The position numbers and the translations under genes are program-made. From Chlorocebus sabaeus (taxonomy: Eukaryota > Chordata > Mammalia > Primates > Cercopithecidae), in the NCBI RefSeq assembly GCF_047675955.1, contig NC_132926.1, positions 10,120,576 through 10,184,575 on the forward strand: DNA of 64,000 nt, written 5' to 3'. The notes under the pieces were generated by a model. It saw nothing but the letters and a program-made list of their open reading frames with translations, was not told the origin of the DNA and searched no databases. This document shows, piece after piece, positions 51,563-63,570 of the stretch (positions within the stretch are counted from its first letter, which is position 1; each line of letters opens with the position of its first letter).

Positions 51563-51862
51563 AGCCGGGTGCAGTGGGTGACACCTGTAATCCCAGCACT
51601 TTGGGAGGCTGAGGTTGGCAGATCATGAGGTCAGGAGATCAAGATCATCCTGGCCAACATGGTGAAACCTTGTCTCTACTAAAAATACAAAAATTAGCTA
51701 GGCGTGGTTGCACGTGCCTATAGTCCTAGCTACTCAGGAGGCTGAGGCAGGATAATCGCTTGAACCTGGGAGGTGGAGGTTGCAGTTAGCTGAGATTGCA
51801 CCACTGTATTCCAAGCCTGGTGACACAGCGAGACTCCATCTCAAAAAAAAAAAAAAAAAAGG
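51563..51862 (+). repeat. Alu, full length
   Basis: 5' end AGCCGGGTGCAGTGGGTGAC; A tail of 18. Confidence 0.92.
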
Positions 51863-52352
51863 TAAAGCAAAATTGAGCATGAGGAGGACTAAAGATTTAG
51901 TCTCCTTTTACCCCTAGTGTGACAGTGGAAGTAAAAATCCTTCGTATTTTCTGGGTCGGTGAACTCCGGGGCTTTATGAGAGAGGTGCCTAAAATTTCAT
52001 ACCACTTTGGCAAGAAACTTGTAGGGTATTTACTTGATAGAAAGCAGAAGGCAGCAAATTTTACTAGGATAAGTGGAGTTGTGGGGAGGGGACCAAAAGG
52101 AAAATGGGCAGCAAGAAGACACAGGTTGAAAATACAGTGGTACTCTGGGTAGGCAGATCTGTCAGGTATGGGAACTTAATATATAGGTCAAGGAAGCTAC
52201 AGTTGGAAAATATTGGACATGGGGAGAGCTGAATCCTCTTTGGGAAAAGTTTTAGCACTAGTGTTTACATTAAAAACTGACATGGGCCATTGTAGCTGCT
52301 CCCTGATCATCTACCTTCCATTGGGCTAGTCCCACTCCATTTTCAATTTTCT
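51863..52352. other. Intron 1, unassigned
   Basis: No repeat or exon recognised. Confidence 0.45.
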
Positions 52353-52540
52353 ATCAATAAAGGATTGGAATTTATGTTGGAAGTTTTTTTTGTTGTGTTT
52401 TGTTTTGTTTTTGAGAGGGAGTCTGTTGCCCAGACTGGAGTGCAATCAATAAAGGATTGGAATTTATGTTGGAAGTTTTTTTTGTTTTGTTTTGTTTTGT
52501 TTTTTGTTTTTGAGAGGGAGTCTGTTGCCCAGGCAGGATC
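52353..52540. repeat. 92-bp tandem duplication spanning Alu head and flank
   Basis: ATCAATAAAGGATTGGAATT starts at 52353 and again at 52445; each copy runs through a (TTTTG)n stretch into GAGAGGGAGTCTGTTGCCCA. Confidence 0.94.
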
Positions 52541-52772
52541 TTGGCTCACTGCAACCTCTGCCTCCCAGGTTCAAGCGATTCTCCTGCCTCAGCCTCTGAA
52601 ATAGCTGGGATTACAGGCGCCCGCCACCATGCCTGGCTAATTTTTGTATTTTTAGTAGAGACAGGGTTTTACCACGTTGGCCAGGCTGGTCTCGAACTCC
52701 TAACCTCAGGTAATCCGCCCGCCTCGGCCTCCCAAAGTGCTGGGATTACAGGTGTGAGCCGCCATGCCCAGC
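52476..52772 (-). repeat. Alu (with a duplicated head at 52386-52444)
   Basis: The body after CTGTTGCCCAGGCAGGATC lacks about 18 bp of the usual sequence (…TGGAGTGCAGTGG…). Confidence 0.92.
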
Positions 52773-54325
52773 CAGAAGGCATTTTAAAAGAAGAATCTTG
52801 CAGTGGACATTATGTGAGGATTTTTTTCATCTCTAATTTAAATTTATTTAGGAATCAGTTATTAGTGCTGCATTTTATGGACAGAAACTTTAATCCATTA
52901 GACATGATAGCAATTTTTATTCTTCTGACTTTTGATAGCCCTAGTCTATAATGCCTCTTCTTTGGGCAGATTTTAATAGATGGGTTTTATTTTTAAATCT
53001 GCCTGATTTTCTTACTGTATATGCAAAGCTGTGGCAGTACCTTGTTAGTACTACTTTACCCAGGTGAGTCCTCTAATGAGAATGATTATTGAGTATTAAA
53101 TCACTAGTAACAAAATTTTGCCTTTACATTGATGCATTTATCTCTTGTGGCTTTTGACCAAAACACATTCTTACCTTGTTGCAGGAAAACATTAGGTTTA
53201 TTTAGTTTAAGCAACATGATCAAATTAACTGGACATGATCAATTTGCTGATTTAATGATTCTAATTTTTTCCTTACTGCAGACCACCTGAGTGGTTATCT
53301 TCATTTGAGGGGCCACTGCACCTGATTCTCCTCATGCCCCTCCTCATCCCTTGCATCTTTCCGCTTCTACTTATCTGGCAGAACTAGGCTGTCAGCAAGC
53401 TTTTTCTTGAGTCACTGGTAATTCAAGGACCATAGGCTGAGACTTTACTAATGCATATGTACTTAAAGATGCATGCGTGTTGGCCAGGAACAATCAGCAT
53501 GTATTTGTCTTGCATCAGCTACTTTGACATGCCATCAGCAAGAATCGAGTTTGGTTTTTAATATATCCTTATATTGAGCTGAGCAGTTAAATACTGCTGA
53601 ATGTACATTGGGTGTTGTAATGCCATATTTTTGCATGTTTGCAGTGAAACTTAGAAGTTTCCATTATTGCTGTTTTCTGAAGTGGAATTTCTGTTGAAGT
53701 TAGACATCTAAGAAAAATGAAATATTTACATGTGAAAATCATTCTAAATGAATTTTATTTGAGTGTGAGGTCATAATTATATTTACATTTGCTCAAAACT
53801 TGACTAAGTAATTAATTAGTGACTATTGGGCTTTTCTGATTGAGTTCTTACCCTCACAGTAAAACCTTTAATTTTTTTTTGCATTTATTGTAGTGGGCTT
53901 TTAGGTATAAGCAAGGTCAGACTATTTCTTTGCATTGGTTCGTAGTTTCCATGCTTGTGGGCTATGTGACAATATCAAGGGAGTGGAGTAACAAATAGTT
54001 CAGTTCATTTAGTTATGAATCTGCCTTCAACTTAGGGCAGGCCCTTTATTTCTTAAGTGAGTTAAGATGCTTCTTCCTGAAACTTTAAAAAATAGTCTCC
54101 ATTATTCCAACTCCCAGCACTTGACCCTAGCTGTAATTAGAGATACAAATAAGGCCTGCTGTGTGATATTAAGTACCTTATGGCCTACTGGCGGAATCAT
54201 ACATTTAGGTAGAACTTAGGTAAAGTTTAAAAAGTCTCTACAGCAATCAATATATAAGTTCAAGGAGGAGTGGGGAGCAGGGTCAGAAAGCATCACTGAA
54301 ACAGTAATACAAGAACTTGGTCATG
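52773..54325. other. Repeat-free part of UBTD2 intron 1
   Basis: About 1.5 kb without Alu, L1 or LTR. No splice-flanked ORF recognised. Confidence 0.5.
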
Positions 54326-54617
54326 TTTTTGTTTTTTGAGATGGAGTCTAGCTCTGTCGCCCAGGCTGGAGTGCAGTGACGCGATCTCGGCTCACTGCAA
54401 GCTCTGCCTCCCGGGGTCACGCCAGTCTCCTGCCTCAGCCTCCCGAGTAGCTGGGACTACAGGTGCCCACCACCACGCCCGGCTAATTTTTTGTATTTTT
54501 AGTAGAGACGGGGTTTCACTGTGTTAGCCAGGATGGTCTTGATCTTCTGACCTCGTGATCCACCTGCCTCGGCCTCCCAAAGTGCTGGGATTACAGGTGT
54601 GAGCTACCTCGCCCAGC
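54326..54617 (-). repeat. Alu (Y-like), full length
   Basis: CACTGCAAGCTCTGCCTCCC and GTGTTAGCCAGGATGGTCTT are Y-like; ends CTCGCCCAGCC. Confidence 0.93.
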
Positions 54618-55122
54618 CCAAGAAGTTGGTGTTAAAAGAGGATTAGATGAAGAAAAGGCAGAGAAGGGCATCATTCTGTATGTAGAGGAAATTACTTGTA
54701 CAGAGAGAGCATAAAAACGTAGCATTTAGGCGGATTGCTAAGAAGCTTGTAGAGGAGATAGGTGAAATGTGAAGTTATTAAGATATGTTATTAGATTTGG
54801 GAAGGCAGGATTGCCATAATCAGACCAAGTTGTGAGACTATATTATAGGTGATATTAGTTAAGTGGTTTAAAATTTTTGTTTTTTGTGCTTCTAACAGAC
54901 AATTCCCATGTAATACTGCATTTTGCAAGGTTATTTTATATAAAATTCTAATGTACTAGGTTATTATAGTCTAACAGGTTTTTATTCTGTTACAGTTTTA
55001 ATGCTACAGGTTGGACACCCCTAATCCAAAATTAGAGGATTTCAGGTTTTCAGATTAGGGATACTCACTTACTTTACTATGTGTGCTGCAAGTATTCAAA
55101 TCTGAAAAACTCTAAAATTCTA
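54618..55122. other. Intron 1, unassigned
   Basis: No repeat or exon recognised. Confidence 0.45.
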
Positions 55123-55413
55123 GGCTGGGCGCGGTGGCTCACGCCTGTAATCCCAGCACTTTGGGAGGCCGAGGTGGGCGGATCACGAGGTCAGGAGATC
55201 GAGACCATCCTGGTGAACATGGTGAAACCCTGTCTTTTACTAAAATACAAAAAAATTAGATTGTATTGTGGTGGTGGGCACCTGTAGTCCCAGCTACTTG
55301 GGAGGCTGAGGCAAGGGAATCTCTTGAACCCGGGAGGCAGAGGTTGAAGAGCCGAGGTCACGCCATTGCACTCCAGCCTGGGCAACAAGAGCAAAACTCC
55401 ATCTCAAAAAAAA
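55123..55413 (+). repeat. Alu (Y-like), full length
   Basis: TSD TCTAAAATTCTA; small insertion TTAGATTGTATTGTGG at the linker. Confidence 0.93.
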
Positions 55414-55517
55414 AGAATCTAAAATTCTAAATACTTCTAGTTTCAGAACTTTTGAATAAGAGCTACTCAATCTGTGTTATCACAGATTAAGCATAAGAAA
55501 TGTATTTAAATTAAAAA

Positions 55518-55660
55518 TTAGGGCAGGTGGTGGCTGTGCCTGTAGTCCCAGCTACTTGTGAGGCTGAGGTGGGAGGATCTGTTTGAGCCCATGAGTTCAA
55601 GGCTGCAATGAGCCGTGATTGTGCCATTGCACTCCAGCCTGGGTGACAGAGCAAGACTCT
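55518..55660 (+). repeat. Alu right-arm fragment
   Basis: One arm; its A tail resumes at 55972 after the nested Alu. Confidence 0.87.
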
Positions 55661-55958
55661 CTTTTTTTTTTTTTTTAATTGAGACAGTCTTGCTCTGTCG
55701 CCCAGGCTGGAGTGCAATGATGCAATCTTGGCTCACTGCAACTTTTGCCTCCTGGGTTCAAACGATTCTCATGCCTCAGCCTCCTGAGTAGCTGGGATTA
55801 CAAGTGTGCACCACCACGCCCAGCTAATTTTTTGTATTTTTAGTGGAGACGGGGTTTCACCACGTTGGCCAAGCTGGTCTGGAACTCCTGACCTCGTGAT
55901 CTGCCTGCCTCGGCCTCCCAAAGTGCTGGGATTACAGGCGTGAGCCACCGTGCCTGGC
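55661..55958 (-). repeat. Alu, full length, nested
   Basis: Inserted in the tail of the preceding Alu; GACTCT on both sides. Confidence 0.92.
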
Positions 55959-56227
55959 CTACCCTGACTCTTAAAAAAAATGTGTTTAACTTTTTTTTTT
56001 ACATGCACTTGTATGTTTGTTACAGAATCAGTCTGTGTCTCTTAAGTCCCAATTTTCTGGCATATGGAAAGAATTTGGTCTAAGATTCTTTAAAGTACTT
56101 GGGTTTTAATCTTGTTATGGAAAGAGGCCTCCATTAGCTGTGTTCGACTCAATTTCTTTCATTGTTGAAAGGAGTGGATGGATTAGACCATCTTTACCAA
56201 GGTTACATCCAATTCTTTTTTACAAAC

Positions 56228-56518
56228 TTTTAATTTTTTTTTTTTTTTTTTTTTTTTTAACTTTTTTGAGACAGGGCCTCACTCTGTTGCCCAGACTGGA
56301 GCGCAGTGGTGCGATCTCGGCTCACTGCAACCTTAGCCTCCCGAGGAGCTAGGATTACAGGCGTACGCCACTACCACCGGGCTAATTTTTGTATTTTTCG
56401 TAGAAATGGGGTTTCACCATGTCAGCCAGGCTGGTCTCCAACTCCTAACCTCAAATGATCCACCCGCCTTGGCCTCCCAAAGTGCTGGGATTACAGGCAT
56501 GAGCCACCCCACCCCGCC
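56228..56518 (-). repeat. Alu, shortened
   Basis: T head of 32 with an AAC break; about 30 bp missing in the right arm around 56338. TSD CAAACTTTT. Confidence 0.92.
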
Positions 56519-56865
56519 CAAACTTTTTAAATGACAATTTTCAAACATACTGAAAAGTTGGAAGACTCTAGTACAGAAACACTTGAACGCCTGTCACCTA
56601 TATTAAACAAATGATATTTTGTCATATTTATATATCTTTTTTGATATATATTCCTTTGTATATCTCTTTTTTTTGCACTTAACTGTTTGAAAGTAAATAT
56701 AGACATCATGACACTTCAACATGAATCTCTTAAAAATAAAGCTGTTCTCCTACGTAACCACAGTACCATTATCACTGCTAAGAAGGATTAATTATTATAT
56801 CTTCATGTCCTCTGAGATCGGGTCCATAGTCCAGATCCCTTAATTGTCCTCAAAATGTCTTTTAT
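56519..56865 (-). repeat. L1M 3' region relic
   Basis: 'CAAACATACTGAAAAGTTGG' and 'CATCATGACACTTCAACATG' follow an old antisense L1 3' segment. Confidence 0.7.
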
Positions 56866-57158
56866 GGCCGAGCACGGTGGCTGACGCCTGTAATCCCAGC
56901 ACTTTGGGAGGCCGAGGCGGGCGGATCACAAGGTCAGGAGATCGAGACCATCCTGGCTAACACAGTGAAACCCCGTCTCTACTAAAAATACGAAAAATTA
57001 GCCAGGCGTGTTGGTGGACGCCTGTAGTCCCAGCTACTCGGGAGGCTGAGACAGGAGAATGGCATGAACCCGGGAGGCGGAGCTTGCAGTGAGCCGAGAT
57101 CGCGCCACTGCACTCCAGCCTGGGCGACAGAGCGAGACTCTCAAAAAAAAAAAAAACT
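56866..57158 (+). repeat. AluY, full length
   Basis: Low divergence, GAGATCGCGCCACTG (standard AluY, not the monkey-type change). TSD CTTTTAT. Confidence 0.93.
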
Positions 57159-57272
57159 TTTATAACTGGGATTTTTCCCCCAATCAGATCTTATCAACAT
57201 TTAGACATTGCGTTTGTCACTTCAGTCTTTTAAAATCCAGAACTACTACTCCTCTTCGTCCCTATGACATTT
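57159..57272 (-). repeat. L1M 3' region relic, continued
   Basis: 'TTTTAAAATCCAGAACTACT' lies between the two Alus. Confidence 0.6.
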
Positions 57273-57519
57273 TCTTTTTTTAAGATGGGGTCTCACTCTG
57301 TTGCCCAGGCTGGAGTGCAGTGGCATAATCTCGGTTCACTGCAACCTCTGCTTCCCGGGTTCAAGCAATTCTTCTGCCTCAGCCTCCCAAGTAGCTGGGG
57401 AATACAGGCGCACCGCCACGCCCGGCTAATTTTTGTATTTTTTGGTGGAGACGAGGTTTTACCATGTTGGTCAGGCTGGTCTTGAACTCCTGACCTCAAG
57501 TGGTCTGCCGTGCCCGACC
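57273..57519 (-). repeat. Alu with internal deletion
   Basis: The CCTCGGCCTCCCAAAGTGCT to GCGTGAGCCA block is missing; jumps from GTGGTCTGCC to GTGCCCGACC. Confidence 0.9.
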
Positions 57520-57680
57520 GACATTGATTTTTTGAAGAGTCTTGTAGAATGTACCACAATCTGGATTTGTCTGAATGTGGCCTTGTATCATTTGATGTGT
57601 GCTCTAGCCTCTGTTTTCCCTGGAAATTAGGTAGATTTAATTCTACAGAGGATGGTTTAACTGTTTTCCAGGCTACAGTA
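57520..57680 (-). repeat. L1M relic, continued
   Basis: 'TTTGAAGAGTCTTGTAGAAT' and 'CTGGATTTGTCTGAATGTGG' fit the same antisense L1. Confidence 0.6.
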
Positions 57681-58955
57681 GATCCACACTCTTCCCACTT
57701 CTCTTTTTCTATGTTCCAACTAGGATAATCTTTCATTATTGACCAACTCTGAGCCTTTTTCTCATTTTTCTACCCATAAATAATCTTGCCATTTTCTGAA
57801 CTTCCTTAATATTGTTCTTATAGTACTTATCCTCCCCACTCTATTTAAAAAAAAAAAAATTCTATCATGGCTGTTTTTATACATTACTTATCTTCACACA
57901 ATGTAAGCTGCATTGGACCTGGGGCAGAGTACTGGTTCTCTCGTAATGCTTTAGGCTCAATTATCATTTGTGTGGAACACATCTTTGACTTTTTAATGGC
58001 ATTGGAAAGAAAATATGCCCTTAATAGAAGGCTTTCTTAGTTCTAGAACAGGAGCTTTGTTAAATCAGACCATATAGTATAATGAAAAGATCTGGGAGTC
58101 AGAAGAACCCTTGAGTGCTAGTTCCTCTCATCTTCCATTTCTTTATGACCTTAAACAAGTCAATTGACTTCCCAGCTTTCATTTTTAAGTATGGTAGATG
58201 AAATCAGTAGATTCAGACATTAACATGGAATCTTCTTTTTTTAAAATCTGACATTGAACACTAACATATCAGCCTCACTATTTGATTTCTTTATATTTTA
58301 TTTTGATGGTATGGAATCAGTAAAGTCCTGGTACACAAAAAAATTTTTAAACCTGATTTAGAGTCTCATAAAGTTCTGTAGGAGATTTTAAGTTTGAATC
58401 ACCAACATCATCAGCTGTACTCAGAAGTTAAACACATCATGTCAAGCAGTGTTATGATTTAAGTTATATTTTCTCTGAGTATTTTTGTTTACTTTATGTT
58501 GACGAGGGCATATACTTAGCAGATGCATCTGAGCTTGCTGTGACATTTAGTGGAACCTAGACATCCATGTACTGTGTTAATGTGCTCACTTGTACAGTTT
58601 TACAGGACTGGATGTATACACCATGCAGACCTGTGGTTTTCCCAGTCAGTAACACATTTGCAGGAAGTTTCCTAAATTTCATATATGCGTAAAGATGACA
58701 AGAGAAACTTCATTCCAGTGCCTTTATAATCATTTTGACCTGGTGGCATAAGCTAATGTGTCTCATGATGGTCTTCACATTAGAAACTTAACATTTGTGG
58801 AACTTCTTATTGTAGTTCTTAAAAATAGCAAAAATGTGTTTTACAGAGTAATCTCAGTTATGTTTATGGATCTCTGAAGCAAGTGTTTCTTTTGTTCTCT
58901 TGGGTTCTTTGGAACCAGTTTTTAAAGTCATATGGTAAGATCCTAGGGAAAATCT
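57681..58955. other. Repeat-free part of UBTD2 intron 1
   Basis: About 1.3 kb without recognisable repeats or exon. Confidence 0.5.
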
Positions 58956-59258
58956 TTTTTTTAAAGAGAGGCTCTCACTCTGTTACCTAGTGGAGTGCAG
59001 TGGTGTGATCAAAGTTCACTGCAGTCTCAGGTTCCTGGGCGGTCAAGCAATCTCCTGCCTCATTCAGCTTCTAGGATAGCTAGGATTATAGGTGCACACC
59101 ACTGCACCTGGCTTTTTTCTAAAATTTCTAAGTTTTTTTGTATAGATGGTGTCTTACTTTTTGCCCAGGCTGATCTTGAGGTCCTGACTTCAAGTGATCT
59201 GCCCTGCCTGGGTCTCCCAAAGTGTTAGGATCACAGGCATGAGCTACTGCAGCCGGCC
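58956..59258 (-). repeat. Alu J-like, full length
   Basis: Heavily diverged; ends CTGCAGCCGGCC. Confidence 0.9.
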
Positions 59259-59783
59259 AGCTTTTGGCTACTTGATGTACTGTAAGTGAAGTTGTTTGTT
59301 TATGATGTGAACCTTACCTCTTAGCCCATTTGAAGCTGGAAATGCGACTTAGCACTATTAGGCCTGCTCTCCCTATCTGTCACCTGACATCACTTTTCTC
59401 CTTTCTCTCTTGGGCATAAAACAGTGCATCCCTTTGCCTCCAGTTGGAGCAGACTTATATTATGTTTAGCCATAGGAAATTCAGACGGGAAGTACTGCAT
59501 GGAAAAGGGGCCAGTGGATGAGGTGTGTTTGACAGTTTGGCTGTGGCTTGTGAAGTAGGAACCAGAATAGATGGCATATTAAGAAGGACCTGGTAGTAAA
59601 GTCTGGTGTCTGCTCTGCTGTTGTTTTAAAAATCTGACTGTTGCTTATGAAGAATGGATTAGATTCAGATGAAACAAGTGGGATGCTGATACAATCTTTA
59701 CGTCTAGTGACTCACGCACAGCTTCTTCCCATTTTAGGGCTTTCATGCTGTTCCCTTTACTTGGAATCTAAACAATGTGTGGT
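59259..59783. other. Intron 1, unassigned
   Basis: No repeat or exon recognised. Confidence 0.45.
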
Positions 59784-60080
59784 GCTGGGCACGGTGGCTC
59801 ACACCTGTAATCCCAGCACTTTGGGAGGCTGAGGTGGGTGGATCACCTGAGGTCAGGAGTTCAAGACCAGCCTGGCTAACACGGTGAAACCCCATCTCTA
59901 CTAAAAATAGAAAAATTAGCCGGGCATGGTGGTGCATGCCTGTGATCCCAGCTACTCAGGAGGCTGAGGCAGGAGAATCACTTGAACCTGGGAGACAGAG
60001 GTTGCGGAGCCGAGATCTTGCGACTGCACTCCAGCCGCCTGGGTGACAGAGCAAGACTCTCTCAAAAAAAAAAAAAAAGT
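59784..60080 (+). repeat. Alu, full length
   Basis: GTGGTG flanks both sides. Confidence 0.92.
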
Positions 60081-60179
60081 GGTGTTTTTTATTATAGTTC
60101 TTAAAACTAGCATGCCCCTCCCATTTGCTTTAAAAAATTGCTTTTAGAAATTATTTCTTTTCTTATATGCTTCCCATCT

Positions 60180-60315
60180 TCCCCCAGAATATTGTAAGCA
60201 CTGTGAGGGCAAGGATTTTGTCTGATTTGTTCTTTAATATATCCCTGGTATCTGGTATAGTGCCTAGTACATCTGCAATAAATAGTTGTTGCTTGAGTAA
60301 ATAAGTGAAATAATG
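60180..60315 (+). repeat. L2 3' end
   Basis: 'CTGTGAGGGCAAGGATTTTG', 'ATAGTGCCTAGTACATCTGC' and 'AATAAATAGTTGTTGCTTGA' are the L2 3' terminus. Confidence 0.78.
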
Positions 60316-60799
60316 AATAGACAGTTGTGGCTCTTTTATCATTTGGAGAATGAAAAGTTTGCTACTTGGCTTTAATTATTTCATTTGGGTTTTGGGTGAA
60401 ATTATTTTATTACTGACTGGTTCCTTAGTTGTACAGAAGCCTATTATCTTTAGAGAGACTCTTCACAGTAATTAACTCAGATAGATTCTTATTTGCCTGG
60501 TGAAAGGAGGCAGTGATCTAATTTGCTTGTTAAGAGCTTCCTACTTATTTTGTGTTTGTGTATTTTATTCTGTCATCCTTAGCAAACCTAGTGGTGACCT
60601 GACTTGCTTTGGAGGTGAACAGAGGGTTAATTGCATGTATAGCCTATTCAGCCCAGTGGAATTAGGTTGCCCTTGGGCTGATCTGTACTTACGTTGAATG
60701 AAGCAGAAATTCAGGCTTCATGTGCAGCCTATACTGAGTACTGTATAAATAGGAAGTAATGACAACAACTTTTAAGAATTCTCTGAATTTTTTTTATTT
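60316..60799. other. Intron 1, unassigned
   Basis: No repeat or exon recognised. Confidence 0.45.
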
Positions 60800-60812
60800 G
60801 GTTTTTTTTTTG

Positions 60813-60843
<31 letters not shown>

Positions 60844-61121
60844 GAGATGGGGTCCCCCTCTATCTTCCAGTACAGTGGCGCAACCACAACTGATTGCAAC
60901 CTTGACCTCCTGGGCTCAAGTCATCTTCTCACCTTAGCCTTCTGAGTGGCTAGGACTCTAGGCGCATGCCACTATGCCTGGTTAATTGTTTTATTTTTTG
61001 TAGAAATGGGGGTCTCACCATGCCCAGGTTGGTTTCAAACTCCTGGGCTCAGGTGATCCTCTTGTCTTAGCCTCCCAGAGTGCTGGGATTACAGGCATGA
61101 GCCACCATGTGTGCCCAGCCC
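60800..61121 (-). repeat. Alu J-like
   Basis: T head interrupted by GGG; about 10 bp missing near 60868; ends GTGTGCCCAGCC. Confidence 0.9.
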
Positions 61122-61148
61122 CTTGGGTTATTTTTTTAAATTTTTAAA

Positions 61149-61444
61149 TTTTTTTCTTTTTTGAGACAGAGTCTTGCTCTGTCTCCCAGGCTGGAGTTCT
61201 GTGGCGCTATCTCGGCTCACTGCAACCTCTGCTTCCTGGGTGCAAGTGATTCTCCTGCCTCAGCCTCCCAAGTAGCTGGGATTACAGGCGTGTGCCACCA
61301 CGCCTGGCTATTTTTTAATATTTTTAGTAGAGACGGGGTTTCACCATTAGCCAGGCTGGTCTTGAACTCCTGACCTCAAGTGATCCACTTGCCTCAGCCT
61401 CCCAAAGTGCTGGGATTACAGGTGTGAGCCACCGCACCTGGCCG
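61149..61444 (-). repeat. Alu, full length
   Basis: TTTTTAAATTTTT region before it is shared with the neighbouring Alu's flank. Confidence 0.92.
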
Positions 61445-61547
61445 GGTTGCTTTATTTTAAGCAGACATTTTAGAGGATGTTGGAGGAGGAGGAGGAGAAG
61501 AATCTGAGGACAAGTTATTGCTGGTACTGATTTTTAGAATACTTGTC

Positions 61548-61625
61548 GAGGCTGCAGTGAGCCGTAATTGAGCCACTGCATTTCAGCCTGGATGATGGTA
61601 AGACCCTGTTTCAAAAAAAAAAAAG
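61548..61625 (+). repeat. Alu 3' fragment
   Basis: 'GAGGCTGCAGTGAGCCGTAA' to a 12-base A tail. Confidence 0.85.
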
Positions 61626-61679
61626 TAAATAAAATACTAAAGACTAATTTTATTTCAGGGGTCAGGCTTATTCATCCTT

Positions 61680-61964
61680 GGCCGGGTGCGGTGGCTCAAG
61701 CCTGTAATCCCAACACTTTGGGAGGCCGAGACCATCCTGGCTAACACGGTGAAACCCCATCTCTACTAAAAAATACAAAAAAACTAGCCGGGCGAGGTGG
61801 CGGGCGCCTGTAGTCCCAGCTACCTGGGAGGCTGAGGCAGGAGAATGGGGTAAACCCGGGAGGCGGAGCTTGCCGTGAGCTGAGATCATGCCACTGCACT
61901 CCAGCCTGGGCGACAGAGACTCCGTCTCAAAAAAAATAAATAAATAAAAAAGAATTATTCATCC
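61680..61964 (+). repeat. AluY, cercopithecoid-type, with 31-bp deletion
   Basis: GGCTCAAGCC and CTAGCCGGGCGAGGTGG as in the other monkey-type copies, but GAGATCATGCCACTG in the right arm. TSD TTATTCATCCTT exact (61668-61679, 61965-61976). A block between two CGAGA repeats is lost in the left arm. Confidence 0.92.
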
Positions 61965-62009
61965 TTTATCTTTTTATTTGAAACCACATTTCACCATATA
62001 AAAATTAGA

Positions 62010-62109
62010 GCCCAGGTGTGTTGTTGCGCACCTGTAGTCTCAGCTACTCTGGAGGCTGAGGCGGGAGGAGTGCTTGAGCCCAATCTGGCAAGGTTCCATC
62101 TCAAAAAAA
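62010..62109 (+). repeat. Alu fragment
   Basis: One arm, internally deleted. Confidence 0.8.
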
Positions 62110-62423
62110 TTACACACATGTGTGTGCATTGCATCTTGGGGAGAATTTATTACTCAAGTTTTTATAACTTTATATAACATACAATTTAAACTTTATAACA
62201 TGTTTATGCCTTTATAATACATGCTTTGTATTATGAGATGTTTAGTAATACAGATATACTTCACAACTTTCGTCCTTATTTTTATTTACAAAAGTCTCCC
62301 TTCCCAACTCTTGTTATTTTCACAACAAATGTACCCTGAATACACCTAGAGACATACTTGAACTTGTATGTATCTCAACAGTGATTTAATAAACAATGGG
62401 TACATAATAAAATACCAGTTGAG
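62110..62423. other. Intron 1, AT-rich, unassigned
   Basis: Short TG/CA patch at 62112-62130; nothing else recognised. Confidence 0.45.
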
Positions 62424-62720
62424 GCCGGGTACTGTGGCTCACATCTGTAATCTTAGCACTTTGGGAGGCCAAGGTAAGCAGATTGCTTGAGCTCAGGAGT
62501 TCAAGACCAGCCTGGGCAAGATGGCGAAACCCTGCCTGTACAAAAAAATTAACTGGGTGTGGTGGTGTGCACCTGTAGTCTCAGCTGCTTGGGGGGCTGA
62601 GGTGGGAGGACCGCTGAAGCCTGGAGGTGGTGGCTGCAGTGAGCCACCAAGATCGTACTACTGCACTCCACCCTAGGCAACAGAGACCCTGTCTCAAAAA
62701 AAAAACAAAACAAAAAAAAC
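62424..62720 (+). repeat. Alu, full length
   Basis: TSD ACCAGTTGA / ACTAGTTGA. Confidence 0.92.
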
Positions 62721-62826
62721 TAGTTGAATGCATATGAGTGTATCTTATTGAAGTTATTAATAGCTTTTCAGTTGTTTAAGTTTCACAAGTACAATTAACA
62801 GACATGAACTGTGATTGTTAATGACA

Positions 62827-63108
62827 CTTTTTTTTGAGGAGTCTCACCCTGTCATGTGGGCTGGAGTGCAGTGGCGTGATCTTGGCCTACTGCAACCTCC
62901 GCCTCCTAGGTTCAAGCGATTCTTCTACCTCAGCCTCCCAAGTAGCTGGGACTACAGGCACATGCCACCATGCCCGGCTAATTTTTTTTGTATTTTTAGT
63001 AGAGATGGGGTTTCACCTTGTTGGTCTAGAATGCCTGACCTCAAGTGATCCATCCACCTCAACCTCCCAAAGTGCCAGGATTATAGACATGAGCCACCAT
63101 GCCTGGCT
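62827..63108 (-). repeat. Alu, slightly deleted
   Basis: TSD GTTAATGAYA; loss of about 15 bp near 63028. Confidence 0.92.
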
Positions 63109-63172
63109 GTTAATGATAGATTTTATTGTACATTTTTATTTTTGAAGAATCTTCATATACATTTTCTTGATT

Positions 63173-63466
63173 TTTCTTTTCTTTTTTGAGATGGATCTCT
63201 CTCTGTCACCCAGGCTGGAATGCACTGGCACGATCTTGGCTTGCTGCAACCTCTGCCTCCTGGGTTTAAGTGATTCTTCTCTCTCAGCTGCCCAAGTAGG
63301 TGGGATAGGTGTGTGCCACCATGACCAGCTAATTTTTTGCCTTTTTAGTAGAGATGGGGTTTCACCATGTTGGCCAGGCTGGTTTCAAACTCTTCACCTC
63401 ACATGATCCACCTGCCTCAGCCTCCCAAAGTGCTGGGATTACAGGTGTGAGCTACCGCTCCCGGCC
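63173..63466 (-). repeat. Alu, full length
   Basis: TSD ACATTTTCTTGATT. Confidence 0.93.
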
Positions 63467-63519
63467 ACATTTTCTTGATTCTTAAAAAGACCCACTGACT
63501 TTGATGAAGACTGATATTA

Positions 63520-63570
63520 ATATTGACATCTTATAGTGGAGGAAACTGAGGCACAGGGCCTCAGTTCTGA
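63520..63570 (+). repeat. MIR core fragment (tentative)
   Basis: 'GGAGGAAACTGAGGCACAGG' is MIR-core-like. Confidence 0.55.
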
